Of a DNA stretch of 64,000 nucleotides, positions 1 through 9,078 are shown in pieces. Position numbers and translations under genes: made by a program. The notes beneath the pieces were generated by a model. That model did no database searches. It was not told the DNA's origin and was given only the letters and a program-made list of their open reading frames with translations. This stretch comes from Tunturiibacter empetritectus (GTDB lineage Bacteria > Acidobacteriota > Terriglobia > Terriglobales > Acidobacteriaceae). Positions within the stretch are counted from its first letter, which is position 1, and each line of letters begins with the position of its first letter. The DNA lies in contig NZ_JACCCU010000002.1 of NCBI RefSeq assembly GCF_013410875.1, forward strand, positions 868,001 through 932,000. Direction: 5' to 3'.

Positions 1-234
1 AACACTACGCCAGCAACTGGCAGAGGGTCCGATCCGACGAACCCTCGTACTTCAGGACGCGGAACTCAGAACCAGCCTCCGTCTCAGGCACAGAATAATC
101 CGGGAAGTTTGAACCCTCCCAGCACCATGGGCCAGTTACAGAATGATTCGCAATCGCGCGCACGCGGAGATCAACTAGAGCAATCGCAAAATCGCGGAGG
201 CGGCGGCTCACGGGGCTCGCGCAGGCAGCGATAA
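1..234 (+). CDS. C-terminal end of an unknown low-complexity protein (5' end outside window)
   Basis: An open frame runs from the first base to a TAA at 232-234 and gives 77 residues made mostly of N, Q, G, P, S and R, ending in a Gly/Arg/Ser-rich basic tail. No start lies in the window, so this is the tail of a gene that begins upstream. Tails like this occur on secreted or surface proteins (for example the low-complexity ends of DUF3300-type proteins), but nothing here identifies the family. It lies just upstream of an efflux operon in the same direction, 117 bases before the next start. Confidence 0.6.
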   Translation, partial: NTTPATGRGSDPTNPRTSGRGTQNQPPSQAQNNPGSLNPPSTMGQLQNDSQSRARGDQLEQSQNRGGGGSRGSRRQR

Positions 235-351
235 GCAAAAGAATGAAGCATTATTTGATCGTGGCACACGTCGCCGATGACTTACCGCTCAATCACTGAT
301 CAAGGAAATAATCCCCAGTCAATCCAGAAGATTCTCTAGAAAGCGGGATCT

Positions 352-1023
352 ATGAAAACCACGCGCAAGACAATCGCCTTCTCTGCCTTCCTCATGGCGG
401 CACTCCTGTGCCCATCTTCGGTGTACGTCATAGCCCAGGACGAACCCAACCCAGTCAAGGAAAAGTTTCAGGAAGATCTTAAAGCAGCCGTCATGAACGA
501 AAGCATCACCGTCCCCCAGTTGAAGGAGATGCAGGAGAACCTTGCGACACTCAAGGCGGCGAAGGCCGAACAGCAGCCTGGAGCGCCTGTGGACCTGATG
601 ACCCCTTACCTGGCCGTCTCCAAAATAAGAGCGACCATGGCTACCGTCAAGGAACCGGACCGTAGCACTCTGCGGCAGGACTTTCAGCTCATGATGGCGA
701 CGAAACAGCCCGAGCCCTCTGCTGAACCTGATACGCCGGGGAAAAAACTCGGCAGAGATATCTTCGCTGCTGTGATGCACGGCGAACCAACTCCTCCGCA
801 AGTGCAGCAACTTCAGGAAAGCCTGAACTCCCTTCAATCGATCAAAACCAGCGGTGGCGGCATGCTCGAAAAGTTCAGGACGATGAAGACCGCCAAAGCA
901 CAGATCGAGCAGACGATGAATGAAGGCTCGTTCCGGCCGCAGGACAAGCAAACCGTCCTCGATGACTTAAACAATCTTGGAGGCAACGGAGGCGGAGGTG
1001 GTTTGAGGAGAAATGGGCTTTAG
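352..1023 (+). CDS. Secreted protein with an internal duplication, unknown function
   Basis: A 223-residue protein with a Sec signal peptide (basic start, hydrophobic residues about 8-28, likely cleavage after VIAQ). The mature part consists of two related helical units, residues about 35-115 and 131-208. Both contain a K(E/L)xxxD(L/I)xAAVM stretch, then TxPQ(L/V)xx(M/L)QExL and a shared downstream pattern. It ends in a Gly-rich, basic tail. The 3' end overlaps the start of the TolC-like gene by 11 bases, so it is probably the first gene of the efflux operon. I do not recognise the family. A periplasmic accessory role for the pump is inference from position only. Confidence 0.75.
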   Translation: MKTTRKTIAFSAFLMAALLCPSSVYVIAQDEPNPVKEKFQEDLKAAVMNESITVPQLKEMQENLATLKAAKAEQQPGAPVDLMTPYLAVSKIRATMATVKEPDRSTLRQDFQLMMATKQPEPSAEPDTPGKKLGRDIFAAVMHGEPTPPQVQQLQESLNSLQSIKTSGGGMLEKFRTMKTAKAQIEQTMNEGSFRPQDKQTVLDDLNNLGGNGGGGGLRRNGL

Positions 1024-2431
1024 TCAGGCCGGAATGAGGACGCTGACATCCTTCTTAATTCTCTGTATGGCGACGATTCGAGTAAGACGTACAGGATCTC
1101 TCGGATTTTTTTCAAGCGCACTGGTCATTCTGTGGGGCGTCTCTGGCTTTGGCCAAAGCACCTCAGACCAGGCACCGGAACTTGCGCTGGTTGACGCGAT
1201 TCAGATTGCGCTGGGAAACAATCGGCCGGTTCAAATAGCCAGGCTTGACGTTACGAAATATGGATGGGAGGTCGCCGAGGCCAAGACTCATCGATTTCCC
1301 GAACTCAAGACAGAGCTGCTCGCCTCCGGAAATATCGACTCTCCCAGCTTTACCTTCAAGCAAGGCGTCTTCGGGACCATAGACAACCAACCGGTTCCAA
1401 CGACGGATAAGCAGATCAGTCTCTCGAGCGGATTGACTGGTTACGCTATCGCAACGGTAGCTCAGCCAATCTCGCAGCTTTATCAAATACATCTCTTGGT
1501 GCGAGAGAAGCAGCTCTCCGTCGATCTTGCAGGAGAAAAATACAAGCAGAAGAGGCAGGCTACCGTGGTGGATGTAAAGCAAGGCTATTACGCCATTCTT
1601 CAATCCGAGAGCGCTCTCGAGTCCGAGCAGGCGCTGATAAAGGAATACGAGGAAACCGATCGAGTCACCACGCAATATCTGAGCAAAGAGTCCATCCTGA
1701 AATCGGACAGCCTGCAGGTGAAAGCACAACTGGCCCAGGCAAGACATCAGCTAATCACGCTCCGGGACGATCTGCAGACCCAGAAAGAACACTTCAACGA
1801 TCTGCTGGGGAGGGATCTCGATACATCCTTTCGCACTCAACCCGTTCCACCGGCCTCAACCGATGAGATGGATTTGAAGGCAGCTAGAAAGACGGCTCTC
1901 CAGCAGCGGCCCGAGTTACAGGAAGCAAAGATCAACGTCGAGAAGGCCGGTTACGACCGCAGCCTCGCAAAGGCCGAATACATCCCCGGCATCGGCGCGC
2001 AACTCCAATACCTCACTCCAATCAATACCCAGATCCTGCCGCAAAATATCCTCTCCGTCGGTTTGAAGATGACCTGGGAGCCATACGAATGGGGCCGGCG
2101 CAAAGACAATGTGAAAGAAAAAGACATTCAGGTGCAGCAAAGCCAATACCAGTTGGACCACACCAGCTCCCAGGTGCTGTTGGATGTCGACAATACCTTC
2201 CGCAAACTGAGCGAGAGCCGTTCCATGTTGGAGGTCGCACAGGCCGCCCGCGATGCCGCGAACGAAAAGTTACGCGAAGTGAATGACCAGTACAGACAGG
2301 TGACGGTCCTGCTGCGCGACGTCTTGAAGCAGCAAGCCGCAGTCGCGAATGCCAATCACGAATACGAAGAGAGCCTGCTCGCATTCTGGAACGCGAAGGC
2401 AGAATTTGAAAAAGCCTTGGGAGAAGAGTGA
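1013..2431 (+). CDS. TolC-family outer-membrane efflux protein
   Basis: This is the outer-membrane channel of a tripartite efflux system. It has about 472 residues with a signal-like N-terminus, a mature region opening with the typical LxxAIQIALxxN pattern, two long alpha-helical coiled-coil repeats and a conserved YxxGxxxQLxYLxPI-like stretch near residue 330. The start is uncertain. ATG 1013 has GAGGAG only two bases upstream; ATG 1067 gives a cleaner signal peptide (basic start, hydrophobic run, ending GFGQS) but lacks a ribosome site. It is followed after 3 bases by the adaptor gene and then by the RND pump, the usual set for drug or metabolite export. The substrate cannot be told from sequence. 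Confidence 0.92.
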   Translation: MGFSQAGMRTLTSFLILCMATIRVRRTGSLGFFSSALVILWGVSGFGQSTSDQAPELALVDAIQIALGNNRPVQIARLDVTKYGWEVAEAKTHRFPELKTELLASGNIDSPSFTFKQGVFGTIDNQPVPTTDKQISLSSGLTGYAIATVAQPISQLYQIHLLVREKQLSVDLAGEKYKQKRQATVVDVKQGYYAILQSESALESEQALIKEYEETDRVTTQYLSKESILKSDSLQVKAQLAQARHQLITLRDDLQTQKEHFNDLLGRDLDTSFRTQPVPPASTDEMDLKAARKTALQQRPELQEAKINVEKAGYDRSLAKAEYIPGIGAQLQYLTPINTQILPQNILSVGLKMTWEPYEWGRRKDNVKEKDIQVQQSQYQLDHTSSQVLLDVDNTFRKLSESRSMLEVAQAARDAANEKLREVNDQYRQVTVLLRDVLKQQAAVANANHEYEESLLAFWNAKAEFEKALGEE

Positions 2432-2434
2432 AAC

Positions 2435-3571
2435 ATGAATCGCCTCGCCAAGCCGGGTCGTCTCTGGGTCGCAGCTCTCGCGAACTCTCTTGTCCTAGCT
2501 CTCGCTGCCTGCAAACAGGAAAATCCGGCGACGACACTTCCCCTTCCAGTGCACACGGCAGTCGTGCAGTCAGTCTCCGCAGAGAGCGGCACAAAATATT
2601 CTGCCAACATCGTTCCCTATGCCCAGGTCGACTTGTCCTTCAAATCGAACGGTTACGTCGAGCGCATCCATCAGGTCAAGAGCCCAAGTGGCGGCATGAG
2701 AAATGTCGATCAGGGCGATTGGGTTCCGAAAGGAACGGTGCTGGCGCTGGTCAGCCAACAGGACTATAGCGACAAGTTGCAGCAGGCACAGGCGCAACTC
2801 GCACGTGGACAAGCCGAACAAGAAAAAGCCAAGCTGAGCTTCGACCGAGTCTCCTCTCTCTACTCCACGCAAAGCGCCACCAAACCCGACTACGACTCCG
2901 CTAAAGCACAGATGGACAGCACGACTGCCTCCGTTTCAGGCGCACAAGCGCAGATCAGCGAGGCGAAGGTTGCTCTCGCTTATTGCTCCCTGCGAGCGCC
3001 GTTCAATGGATGGCTGGTCAAGCGCAGCGTCGATCTCGGAAGCCTGGTGGGACCAGCCACCAATGGTTTTACACTGGCGGATACAAGCTCGGTGAAAGCT
3101 GTCTTTGGAGTTCCCGACATCCTCATCAGCCGGGTCAGACTGGGCCAGCATCTAATTATCGCCACCGACGCGCTATCGCATCCTGTAGAAGGCCGGGTCA
3201 GTGCGATCTCGCCCGCCGCCGACCCAAAGAGCCGCGTATTCTCAGTCGAAGTCACAATCCCAAATCAAAAAGATGAGTTGAAGTCGGGTATGATCGCCTC
3301 GCTCAGTCTGGATGGCGCAAGTCTGCAACAGCCCGCCCTGGTCGTTCCGTTATCAGCAGTCATCCGCGATCCCTCGCACGCAGATGGCTTCGCCGTCATG
3401 GCAGCCGACGGCAGCGGAGATCTCGTATCGGCACGTTTGCAGCCAGTGGATCTCGGCGATACCTCTGGAAACATGATCGTCGTGAAGGGAGGACTCACCT
3501 CCGGAGAGAGAGTCATCACTACCGGAGTCACTTTGATCAAGAGCGGCGATAAGGTCCGCGTCATACCGTAA
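2435..3571 (+). CDS. RND efflux periplasmic adaptor (membrane fusion protein), lipoprotein
   Basis: A 378-residue HlyD/AcrA-type adaptor linking the pump to the outer-membrane channel. The N-terminus is a lipoprotein signal with a lipobox ending at Cys26 (LALAAC). A biotinyl-lipoyl half motif (QGDWVPKGTVLA) and its partner (RAPFNGWLV) flank an alpha-hairpin rich in Q and A at about residues 110-180. Beta-barrel and membrane-proximal domains follow, including a GMIASLSL stretch. It starts 3 bases after the TolC-like gene and is followed by the pump gene, so the three are probably co-transcribed. Confidence 0.93.
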   Translation: MNRLAKPGRLWVAALANSLVLALAACKQENPATTLPLPVHTAVVQSVSAESGTKYSANIVPYAQVDLSFKSNGYVERIHQVKSPSGGMRNVDQGDWVPKGTVLALVSQQDYSDKLQQAQAQLARGQAEQEKAKLSFDRVSSLYSTQSATKPDYDSAKAQMDSTTASVSGAQAQISEAKVALAYCSLRAPFNGWLVKRSVDLGSLVGPATNGFTLADTSSVKAVFGVPDILISRVRLGQHLIIATDALSHPVEGRVSAISPAADPKSRVFSVEVTIPNQKDELKSGMIASLSLDGASLQQPALVVPLSAVIRDPSHADGFAVMAADGSGDLVSARLQPVDLGDTSGNMIVVKGGLTSGERVITTGVTLIKSGDKVRVIP

Positions 3572-3622
3572 ACTCCCGGCGAACACGTCTCGCTGGAACA
3601 GTCATCAAGGGTGCACGAAGCC

Positions 3623-6600
3623 ATGAGCCACAAGTCGGAAGCCGAGTACATTGCTCATACCCACAATACGGCGCGCTTCTTCGTGGAGAACCGGCAGCTC
3701 TCGCTTGTCATCCTGATCGCTCTCTGCCTATGGGGTTGGTACGGCTTTCAGCACATGGCAAAGCGCAAAGATCCGAAGATACCGGTGCGTGTGGCCGTTG
3801 CATTCACGCAGTGGCCTGGCGCAACCGCGCAGGAGGTCGAACAACTGGTCACCCGGCAAGTCGAGCAGACAATGGCACAGAACTCCTTCATCAAGCCACC
3901 GTCAGCCTCTGACTTCGGCATTCGCTCCTTCAGCTTTCCTAATCTGTCGATGGTCTATGTCCAACTTGACGATCAGGTGAGCGATCCCAAAAAGCAGTTC
4001 ACTGATATGAACCTGAAGCTGAATGCGCTCAACAGCAGCTTGCCGCAGGGTGCCGGTCCCATTCAGTTCAACAGCGATTTTGGTGACACCGCAGCTCTGA
4101 TGTTAACTGTAGCCAGTCCCCCCGCGAATGAAGTCGAGGTTGCTTTGCGGGCGAGGTCGATTCGCGGTGCGATCGAAAAGACGCGAGCTGCCGAACCAAA
4201 ACGATCTCCGCAGCCACGAGTGACGATTGTCAACGCATTTCCCTTGTCGGTCTCCGCTTCTCTGATGCACGATTCTTTTGTGTCGTTCATCGAAGCGGCA
4301 GCACAGACTAGGATGATCTTCGACCCACATTTTTTTGAAGGCAGCGGCTTCATCGGCGTCGATGTCGCCACTACCCTGACTGACGCAGAGCTTCGCGAAG
4401 CCGGAGACCGATTAGTGGTGGAGAAGCTGCACCGCTCCGAAATCCACCCCGATGCGTGGCCAGCGGCCTTCATCCGCAATCCCCAAGACACAGAGACGCA
4501 GCTGTCCGCAGTGGCGGGAGACAGGTACACGTATCGCGAACTCGATGACTTTACCGACCTCATAGGAAGAACGCTACAGGGAGCTCCTGAGGTCGCCAAG
4601 ATCGATCGTAAAGGAGTGCTTCCTGAACAAATCTATCTGGACTACTCTCAGGACCGGCTAGCCCAATACGGCATGACTCCTTCCAATCTGAAGGACATAC
4701 TCGGAGCGCGCAACACTACGCTACCCGGAGGCCAGCTTGAGGTCGGCCCTGCCAGCATTCAGATTGATCCGTCAGGGAAGTTCACTGACCCACGACAAAT
4801 TGGCGATGTGATTGTCGGCTCTTCTTCCTCCGCCGCGCAGAGTCCCGTCTACCTTCGCGATCTGGTGGAGATATCTCGCGCTTATCAGAGCCCTGCGCGG
4901 TACCTAAACTACCTGACCTGGGCGGATAAGCAAGGACACTGGCACCGCAGCCGCGCGATTACGATTGCGGTTCAGGTAAAAGACGCTGAACAGATCGACG
5001 CCTTTGGCCGAAGCGTGGACACGAAGCTCGCTGCCGTGAAGCAATATCTCCCCGACGATCTGATCTTCGCCCGCACCTCCGATCAGCCGCTGCAGGTGAA
5101 AGAAAACATCAGTCTCTTCATGGATTCGCTGTATGAGGCAATTGTTCTCGTCGTGCTGGTGTCGTGGATCGGCTTCTGGGAGTGGCGCTCAGCGTTGCTG
5201 ATGGCGATCTCCATTCCCATCACCTTAGCCATGACTTTTGGCGTCTTGTATCTGATCGGCATTGATATTCAACAAGTCTCAGTCGCTACTCTGATCATCG
5301 CACTGGGTCTGTTGGTCGACGACCCGGTAATCGCAGGCGACTCTATTAAACATGCGCTCGCCGAAGGCCACCCAAGCATCGTCGCCGCATGGCTTGGCCC
5401 TACCAAGCTTGCAACCGCCATCATGTATGCAACAGTCACTAACATCGTGGCCTACCTGCCCTTCCTGATGGTTACTGGCAGTACCGGTGAATTTCTCTTT
5501 AGCCTACCGATCGTCATGACCGTAGCGCTGATTGCTTCACGTCTGGTTTCGATGACATTTCTGCCCATGCTTGGCTACTACCTGCTTCGCCCGGAAAAGA
5601 ACGGCGAGAAGTCTTTGGAGGAGCAGCGCAAACACGGCTTCTTCGGCCTCTATGCGCGAGCTGCGAAGTACTCGATCGAGCATCGTTGGAAGTTCTTCTT
5701 CGCCTCGCTCTTGTTTCTCGCCGCCGGTGTCTTGATCTTCTCGAGGCTCACCACTGCCTTCTTCCCGGAGGACGTTCAGTACTGGTCTTACATCGACGTC
5801 TGGCTGCCGAACGATGCAAACATTGGAGCGACCAATGAGATCGCGCTCAAAGCGGAACAGATCATTCGGGAGCAAGCGGCGCGATTCTCAAAAGAGCACG
5901 AACACCCGTTAAAACAACGCGACCTGTTGCGTTACATCACGACCTTTGTCGGCGGCGGCGGCCCGCGCTTTTGGTTCTCCGCTTCCCCGCAAGGACAGCA
6001 ATTGAACTATGCGCAGATCCTGATTGAGGTTCGTGACAAAGAGATGACGCCGGAGTTCATCAGGGCGCTGCAGCCGGCGCTGACCGCGTCCATTCCGGGT
6101 GCGCGTCTGGATGCACGCCAGTTGCTGACCAACCCCATGGACTATCCCATTGAAATTCGCGTCTCCAGTACCGCCGATCTGAGCGCTCAGCAGGAGCCGG
6201 AGGACATCCGCGGGTTGCAGGCTGTTGCGGGCAGGGTCGAGGACATCTTGCGCTCCATTCCGATCGCGGAGCGCACCCGCAATGAATGGGGAGAGGCGAA
6301 TGCGCAGATTGCGCTCACCATCGATCCAGACCGCGCCAATCTTGCCGGGATCACGAACATGGACGTGGCGAACTCTTCGACGGCAGGCATTAGCGGATCT
6401 ACCGTCGGTGTTCTGCAGGAGGGTCAGAAGCAGATTCCGGTCGTAGCGCGCCTGCGCATGAACGAACGTGCTCAGCTCTCGGATATCCAAAGTCTCTACG
6501 TCTATGGTTCGCAGGACAGCAACAAGATCAAGCTTGCGCAGATCTCGGATATCAACCACGACCTGGTGACCGGCCGCATCGTTCGGCTAGAGCAGTTCCG

Positions 6601-7291
6601 CACCATCAATGTGCGCAGCTTCCCCGTCGCCGGACACCTGAGTTCGGAGGTGCTGAACATCGCCATGCCGAAACTGCTGGCACTGGAAGCGACCCTGCCA
6701 CCCGGCTACAAGATCCAGATCGGGGGCGAGTATGACAAGACAAAGCATGGCTTCCGGAATCTCGCCACGGTGATGGTGATCTCGGTTGCCGCCATCTTCA
6801 TGGCTCTTGTCTTTCAATTCAAGAACGCCATTAAACCCACGCTGGTGTTGGCCGCTGCGCCGTATGGCATGGTGGGCGCCTTCGCCGCGCTGTGGGTCAT
6901 GGGCGAGCCCTTCGGCTTCATGGCATTTCTCGGCATCGCCAGTCTTGTCGGCGTCATCGTCAGCCACTCCATTGTCCTCTTCGACTTCATCGAAGAACGG
7001 CGCATCGCGGGCGACGACTTTGAACTGGCTCTGATCGATGCTGGTATTCTCCGCCTTCGTCCGGTGCTGATAACAGTGTTCGCAACCGTGCTGGCGCTTG
7101 TCCCTCTCGCAGCGCATGGCGGTCCGCTTTGGAAGCCACTCTGCTATGCGCAGATAGGTGGGCTGCTGGTCGCGACCGTGGTCACGAAGCTCCAGGTACC
7201 AGTGATGTACGCGATCTTCGTACTTGATCTCAAAATCTTGAAGTGGGATGCGGCCGAGAAAGAACCTGCCGCTCAACCCACAAACGCATAA
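3623..7291 (+). CDS. RND efflux transporter permease with an enlarged porter domain
   Basis: An inner-membrane proton-driven efflux pump of the AcrB superfamily. The first transmembrane helix (residues about 25-45), the TM4 proton-relay aspartates in the motif LLVDDPVIAGD (D566-D567 counted from ATG 3623) and the second hydrophobic half near the C-terminus are all visible. The protein has about 1222 residues, against roughly 1050 for AcrB. The surplus lies mainly at residues about 165-300, between the first porter subdomain and the YTYRELDDF segment. An in-frame GTG at 3611 is possible, but an AAGG abuts it directly, so ATG 3623 is preferred. It is the last gene of the tolC/adaptor/pump operon. 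Substrate unknown. Confidence 0.93.
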   Translation: MSHKSEAEYIAHTHNTARFFVENRQLSLVILIALCLWGWYGFQHMAKRKDPKIPVRVAVAFTQWPGATAQEVEQLVTRQVEQTMAQNSFIKPPSASDFGIRSFSFPNLSMVYVQLDDQVSDPKKQFTDMNLKLNALNSSLPQGAGPIQFNSDFGDTAALMLTVASPPANEVEVALRARSIRGAIEKTRAAEPKRSPQPRVTIVNAFPLSVSASLMHDSFVSFIEAAAQTRMIFDPHFFEGSGFIGVDVATTLTDAELREAGDRLVVEKLHRSEIHPDAWPAAFIRNPQDTETQLSAVAGDRYTYRELDDFTDLIGRTLQGAPEVAKIDRKGVLPEQIYLDYSQDRLAQYGMTPSNLKDILGARNTTLPGGQLEVGPASIQIDPSGKFTDPRQIGDVIVGSSSSAAQSPVYLRDLVEISRAYQSPARYLNYLTWADKQGHWHRSRAITIAVQVKDAEQIDAFGRSVDTKLAAVKQYLPDDLIFARTSDQPLQVKENISLFMDSLYEAIVLVVLVSWIGFWEWRSALLMAISIPITLAMTFGVLYLIGIDIQQVSVATLIIALGLLVDDPVIAGDSIKHALAEGHPSIVAAWLGPTKLATAIMYATVTNIVAYLPFLMVTGSTGEFLFSLPIVMTVALIASRLVSMTFLPMLGYYLLRPEKNGEKSLEEQRKHGFFGLYARAAKYSIEHRWKFFFASLLFLAAGVLIFSRLTTAFFPEDVQYWSYIDVWLPNDANIGATNEIALKAEQIIREQAARFSKEHEHPLKQRDLLRYITTFVGGGGPRFWFSASPQGQQLNYAQILIEVRDKEMTPEFIRALQPALTASIPGARLDARQLLTNPMDYPIEIRVSSTADLSAQQEPEDIRGLQAVAGRVEDILRSIPIAERTRNEWGEANAQIALTIDPDRANLAGITNMDVANSSTAGISGSTVGVLQEGQKQIPVVARLRMNERAQLSDIQSLYVYGSQDSNKIKLAQISDINHDLVTGRIVRLEQFRTINVRSFPVAGHLSSEVLNIAMPKLLALEATLPPGYKIQIGGEYDKTKHGFRNLATVMVISVAAIFMALVFQFKNAIKPTLVLAAAPYGMVGAFAALWVMGEPFGFMAFLGIASLVGVIVSHSIVLFDFIEERRIAGDDFELALIDAGILRLRPVLITVFATVLALVPLAAHGGPLWKPLCYAQIGGLLVATVVTKLQVPVMYAIFVLDLKILKWDAAEKEPAAQPTNA

Positions 7292-7448
7292 GCTATCAAT
7301 CGTCGTCCTTCATGCAGAAATCTCGCGCGAAAATCGCATATCTTATCGTGCCTGCATTTTTTGCCTTGACGTGCCTCTGAGTCGCCGAGCACCAGCGCAT
7401 CATCGCCAAAGAATGCAAAGTAAGTTGTAGACGGGATTGTATTCAAAA

Positions 7449-7525
<77 letters not shown>

Positions 7526-7537
7526 ACTTCCTTTAGT

Positions 7538-8104
7538 TTATCGCATCGAGTCAGCTACCGCGATCAAAGCGTTCGAAACAAGCCGTGGCTGCCAGTCCCG
7601 AAGCGCGTGGAAGAGGCCGTCAAAGACCCACGTGAACAGAAGGAGCGGCAAAATGATCAGCCCGGCTAACACAAGACAGAGCACTCCAAGAAAGAGCCAG
7701 CTCTGCAGCGTATGCTTGCGCGGCTCATCCACGCTGCCGACAAGGAGAGCGTAGTTCCGCCGGTTGGCGCGCCAGGCGATGTCGAACATATCGCCGAGAA
7801 CCGGAACCGACCCCACCACGACCTCAATCGCAACATTGGCGACCATGCGCGCCACGGTGGCATACGAAACCCCGCGCACCCAGGCCGCTACGATAATGAT
7901 GCAAGAGGCGATTCCGCCTATCAGATCACCGATGCCTGGAATGAACCCCACAATGCCGTCCAGTCCGAAGCGGATCGAGGTGCCGGGAATCCTGATGAAA
8001 TCGTCTAAAACATGCGAAAGCAGGTCCAGGTTCTCGTCATCAAAGGCTTTTCCGCCACGTTTCAGGCGAGGAGACAAGACCTCCGGCTTTGCGGTAAACG
8101 GCAT
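7538..8104 (-). CDS. DUF4112 membrane protein
   Basis: A 188-residue protein matching the DUF4112 pattern: the conserved block IPGTSIRFGLDGIVGFIPG, then GDLIGG, then a second block VGSVPVLGDMFDIAWRANRRN. Hydrophobic segments lie at about residues 60-80 and 135-165, so it is an inner-membrane protein. Function in this family is unknown. It is read from the same strand as the adjacent tRNA-Pro and diverges from tRNA-His. Confidence 0.88.
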   Translation of the reverse strand: MPFTAKPEVLSPRLKRGGKAFDDENLDLLSHVLDDFIRIPGTSIRFGLDGIVGFIPGIGDLIGGIASCIIIVAAWVRGVSYATVARMVANVAIEVVVGSVPVLGDMFDIAWRANRRNYALLVGSVDEPRKHTLQSWLFLGVLCLVLAGLIILPLLLFTWVFDGLFHALRDWQPRLVSNALIAVADSMR

Positions 8105-8168
8105 CGGACCCTCCCCGCCCGGCTGGGAGATTGTCTCGCAGGCGGCCAGTGCTATAATTCCAGTATAC

Positions 8169-8244
8169 GGCGGCTATAGTTCAGTGGCAGAACGCCGCTC
8201 TGTGGCAGCGGATGTCGTGGGTTCGAAACCCACTAGCCGCCCCA
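8169..8244 (+). tRNA. tRNA-His (anticodon GTG)
   Basis: A 76-base cloverleaf including the extra G at position -1 that is typical of bacterial tRNA-His (8169). The acceptor GCGGCTA pairs with TAGCCGC, the anticodon stem is CCGCT/AGCGG, the loop contains GTG, the discriminator is C (8241) and CCA is encoded (8242-8244). A -10-like TATAAT lies at 8153-8158. Confidence 0.97.
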
Positions 8245-8277
8245 AACTTCTCAAATCTTTAACCTGCGGATCAACCT

Positions 8278-9078
8278 TTGCCCCGCGTGCCAAAAGCTCC
8301 CTCTACGCCCGCCCCGGTAGCCGCTCCTAAATCACTGGCGCGCCTCTATGCCGGGACCTCGGGTTGGGCCTATCCCACCTGGAAGCCGGAGTTCTATCCT
8401 GCTGGCACACCCGCCAAAAAGTTTCTGGAGTTTTACGCCTCGCAACTTACCTCGGTGGAGGTCAACTACACCTTCCGTGCCCTGCCGACGGCGAAGATAC
8501 TCGAGAGTTGGCTTGCCGCGACGCCGTCAGAGTTTCGCTTCAGCTTCAAGGCCCCACAACGCATCACCCACCTCAAGCGGCTGCGCAGTTGCGAAGAACT
8601 GGTAACTCAGTTTGTGGCAGCCCTTGAACCAGTTCGTCAGTCCGGCAAACTTGGCCTTCTGCTCTTCCAGCTTCCTCCGAACTTCAAGGCTGACGCCGAA
8701 CTTCTCAGCACCTTCCTCTTTCTCTCTGCCCTCCACGGAAGCAGCGCACCGCTAATCGCCTTTGAATTCCGTCACGAGTCCTGGTTCGACGAGAAGATCT
8801 ATGCAGTCTTACGCGAGCACAACGCAGCAGTCTGCATCGCCGAGAGCGACGACCTGCTCACGCCGGAGGTGCACACCGCGAAGGACTACACCTGTTACCG
8901 GCTGCGGCGAAGCAGCGGCTACTCGCCAATCGAGTTGGATGCCTTTGCTCAACGTTTCGCAGCTCTCGCCCAGCAGCGCGACGTCTACGTCTACTTCAAA
9001 CACGAGGACGAGCCCACCGGCGCACTCAACGCTACGCAATTTCTTGCCCGCATTCAGGCACTGTCGGAGAAGCAGTAA
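8278..9078 (+). CDS. DUF72 family protein
   Basis: A 266-residue protein of the DUF72 family, a TIM-barrel-like group of unknown function. Diagnostic blocks near the N-terminus are YAGTSGWAYPTWKPEFYP and SVEVNYTFRALPT, followed by FSFKAPQRITH and a late Y(C/V)YFKHEDEP segment. The start is uncertain: TTG at 8278 or GTG at 8287, neither with a clear ribosome site, 33 bases after tRNA-His. Its TAA overlaps the ATG of the next gene (TAATG), which implies translational coupling. Confidence 0.88.
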   Translation: MPRVPKAPSTPAPVAAPKSLARLYAGTSGWAYPTWKPEFYPAGTPAKKFLEFYASQLTSVEVNYTFRALPTAKILESWLAATPSEFRFSFKAPQRITHLKRLRSCEELVTQFVAALEPVRQSGKLGLLLFQLPPNFKADAELLSTFLFLSALHGSSAPLIAFEFRHESWFDEKIYAVLREHNAAVCIAESDDLLTPEVHTAKDYTCYRLRRSSGYSPIELDAFAQRFAALAQQRDVYVYFKHEDEPTGALNATQFLARIQALSEKQ

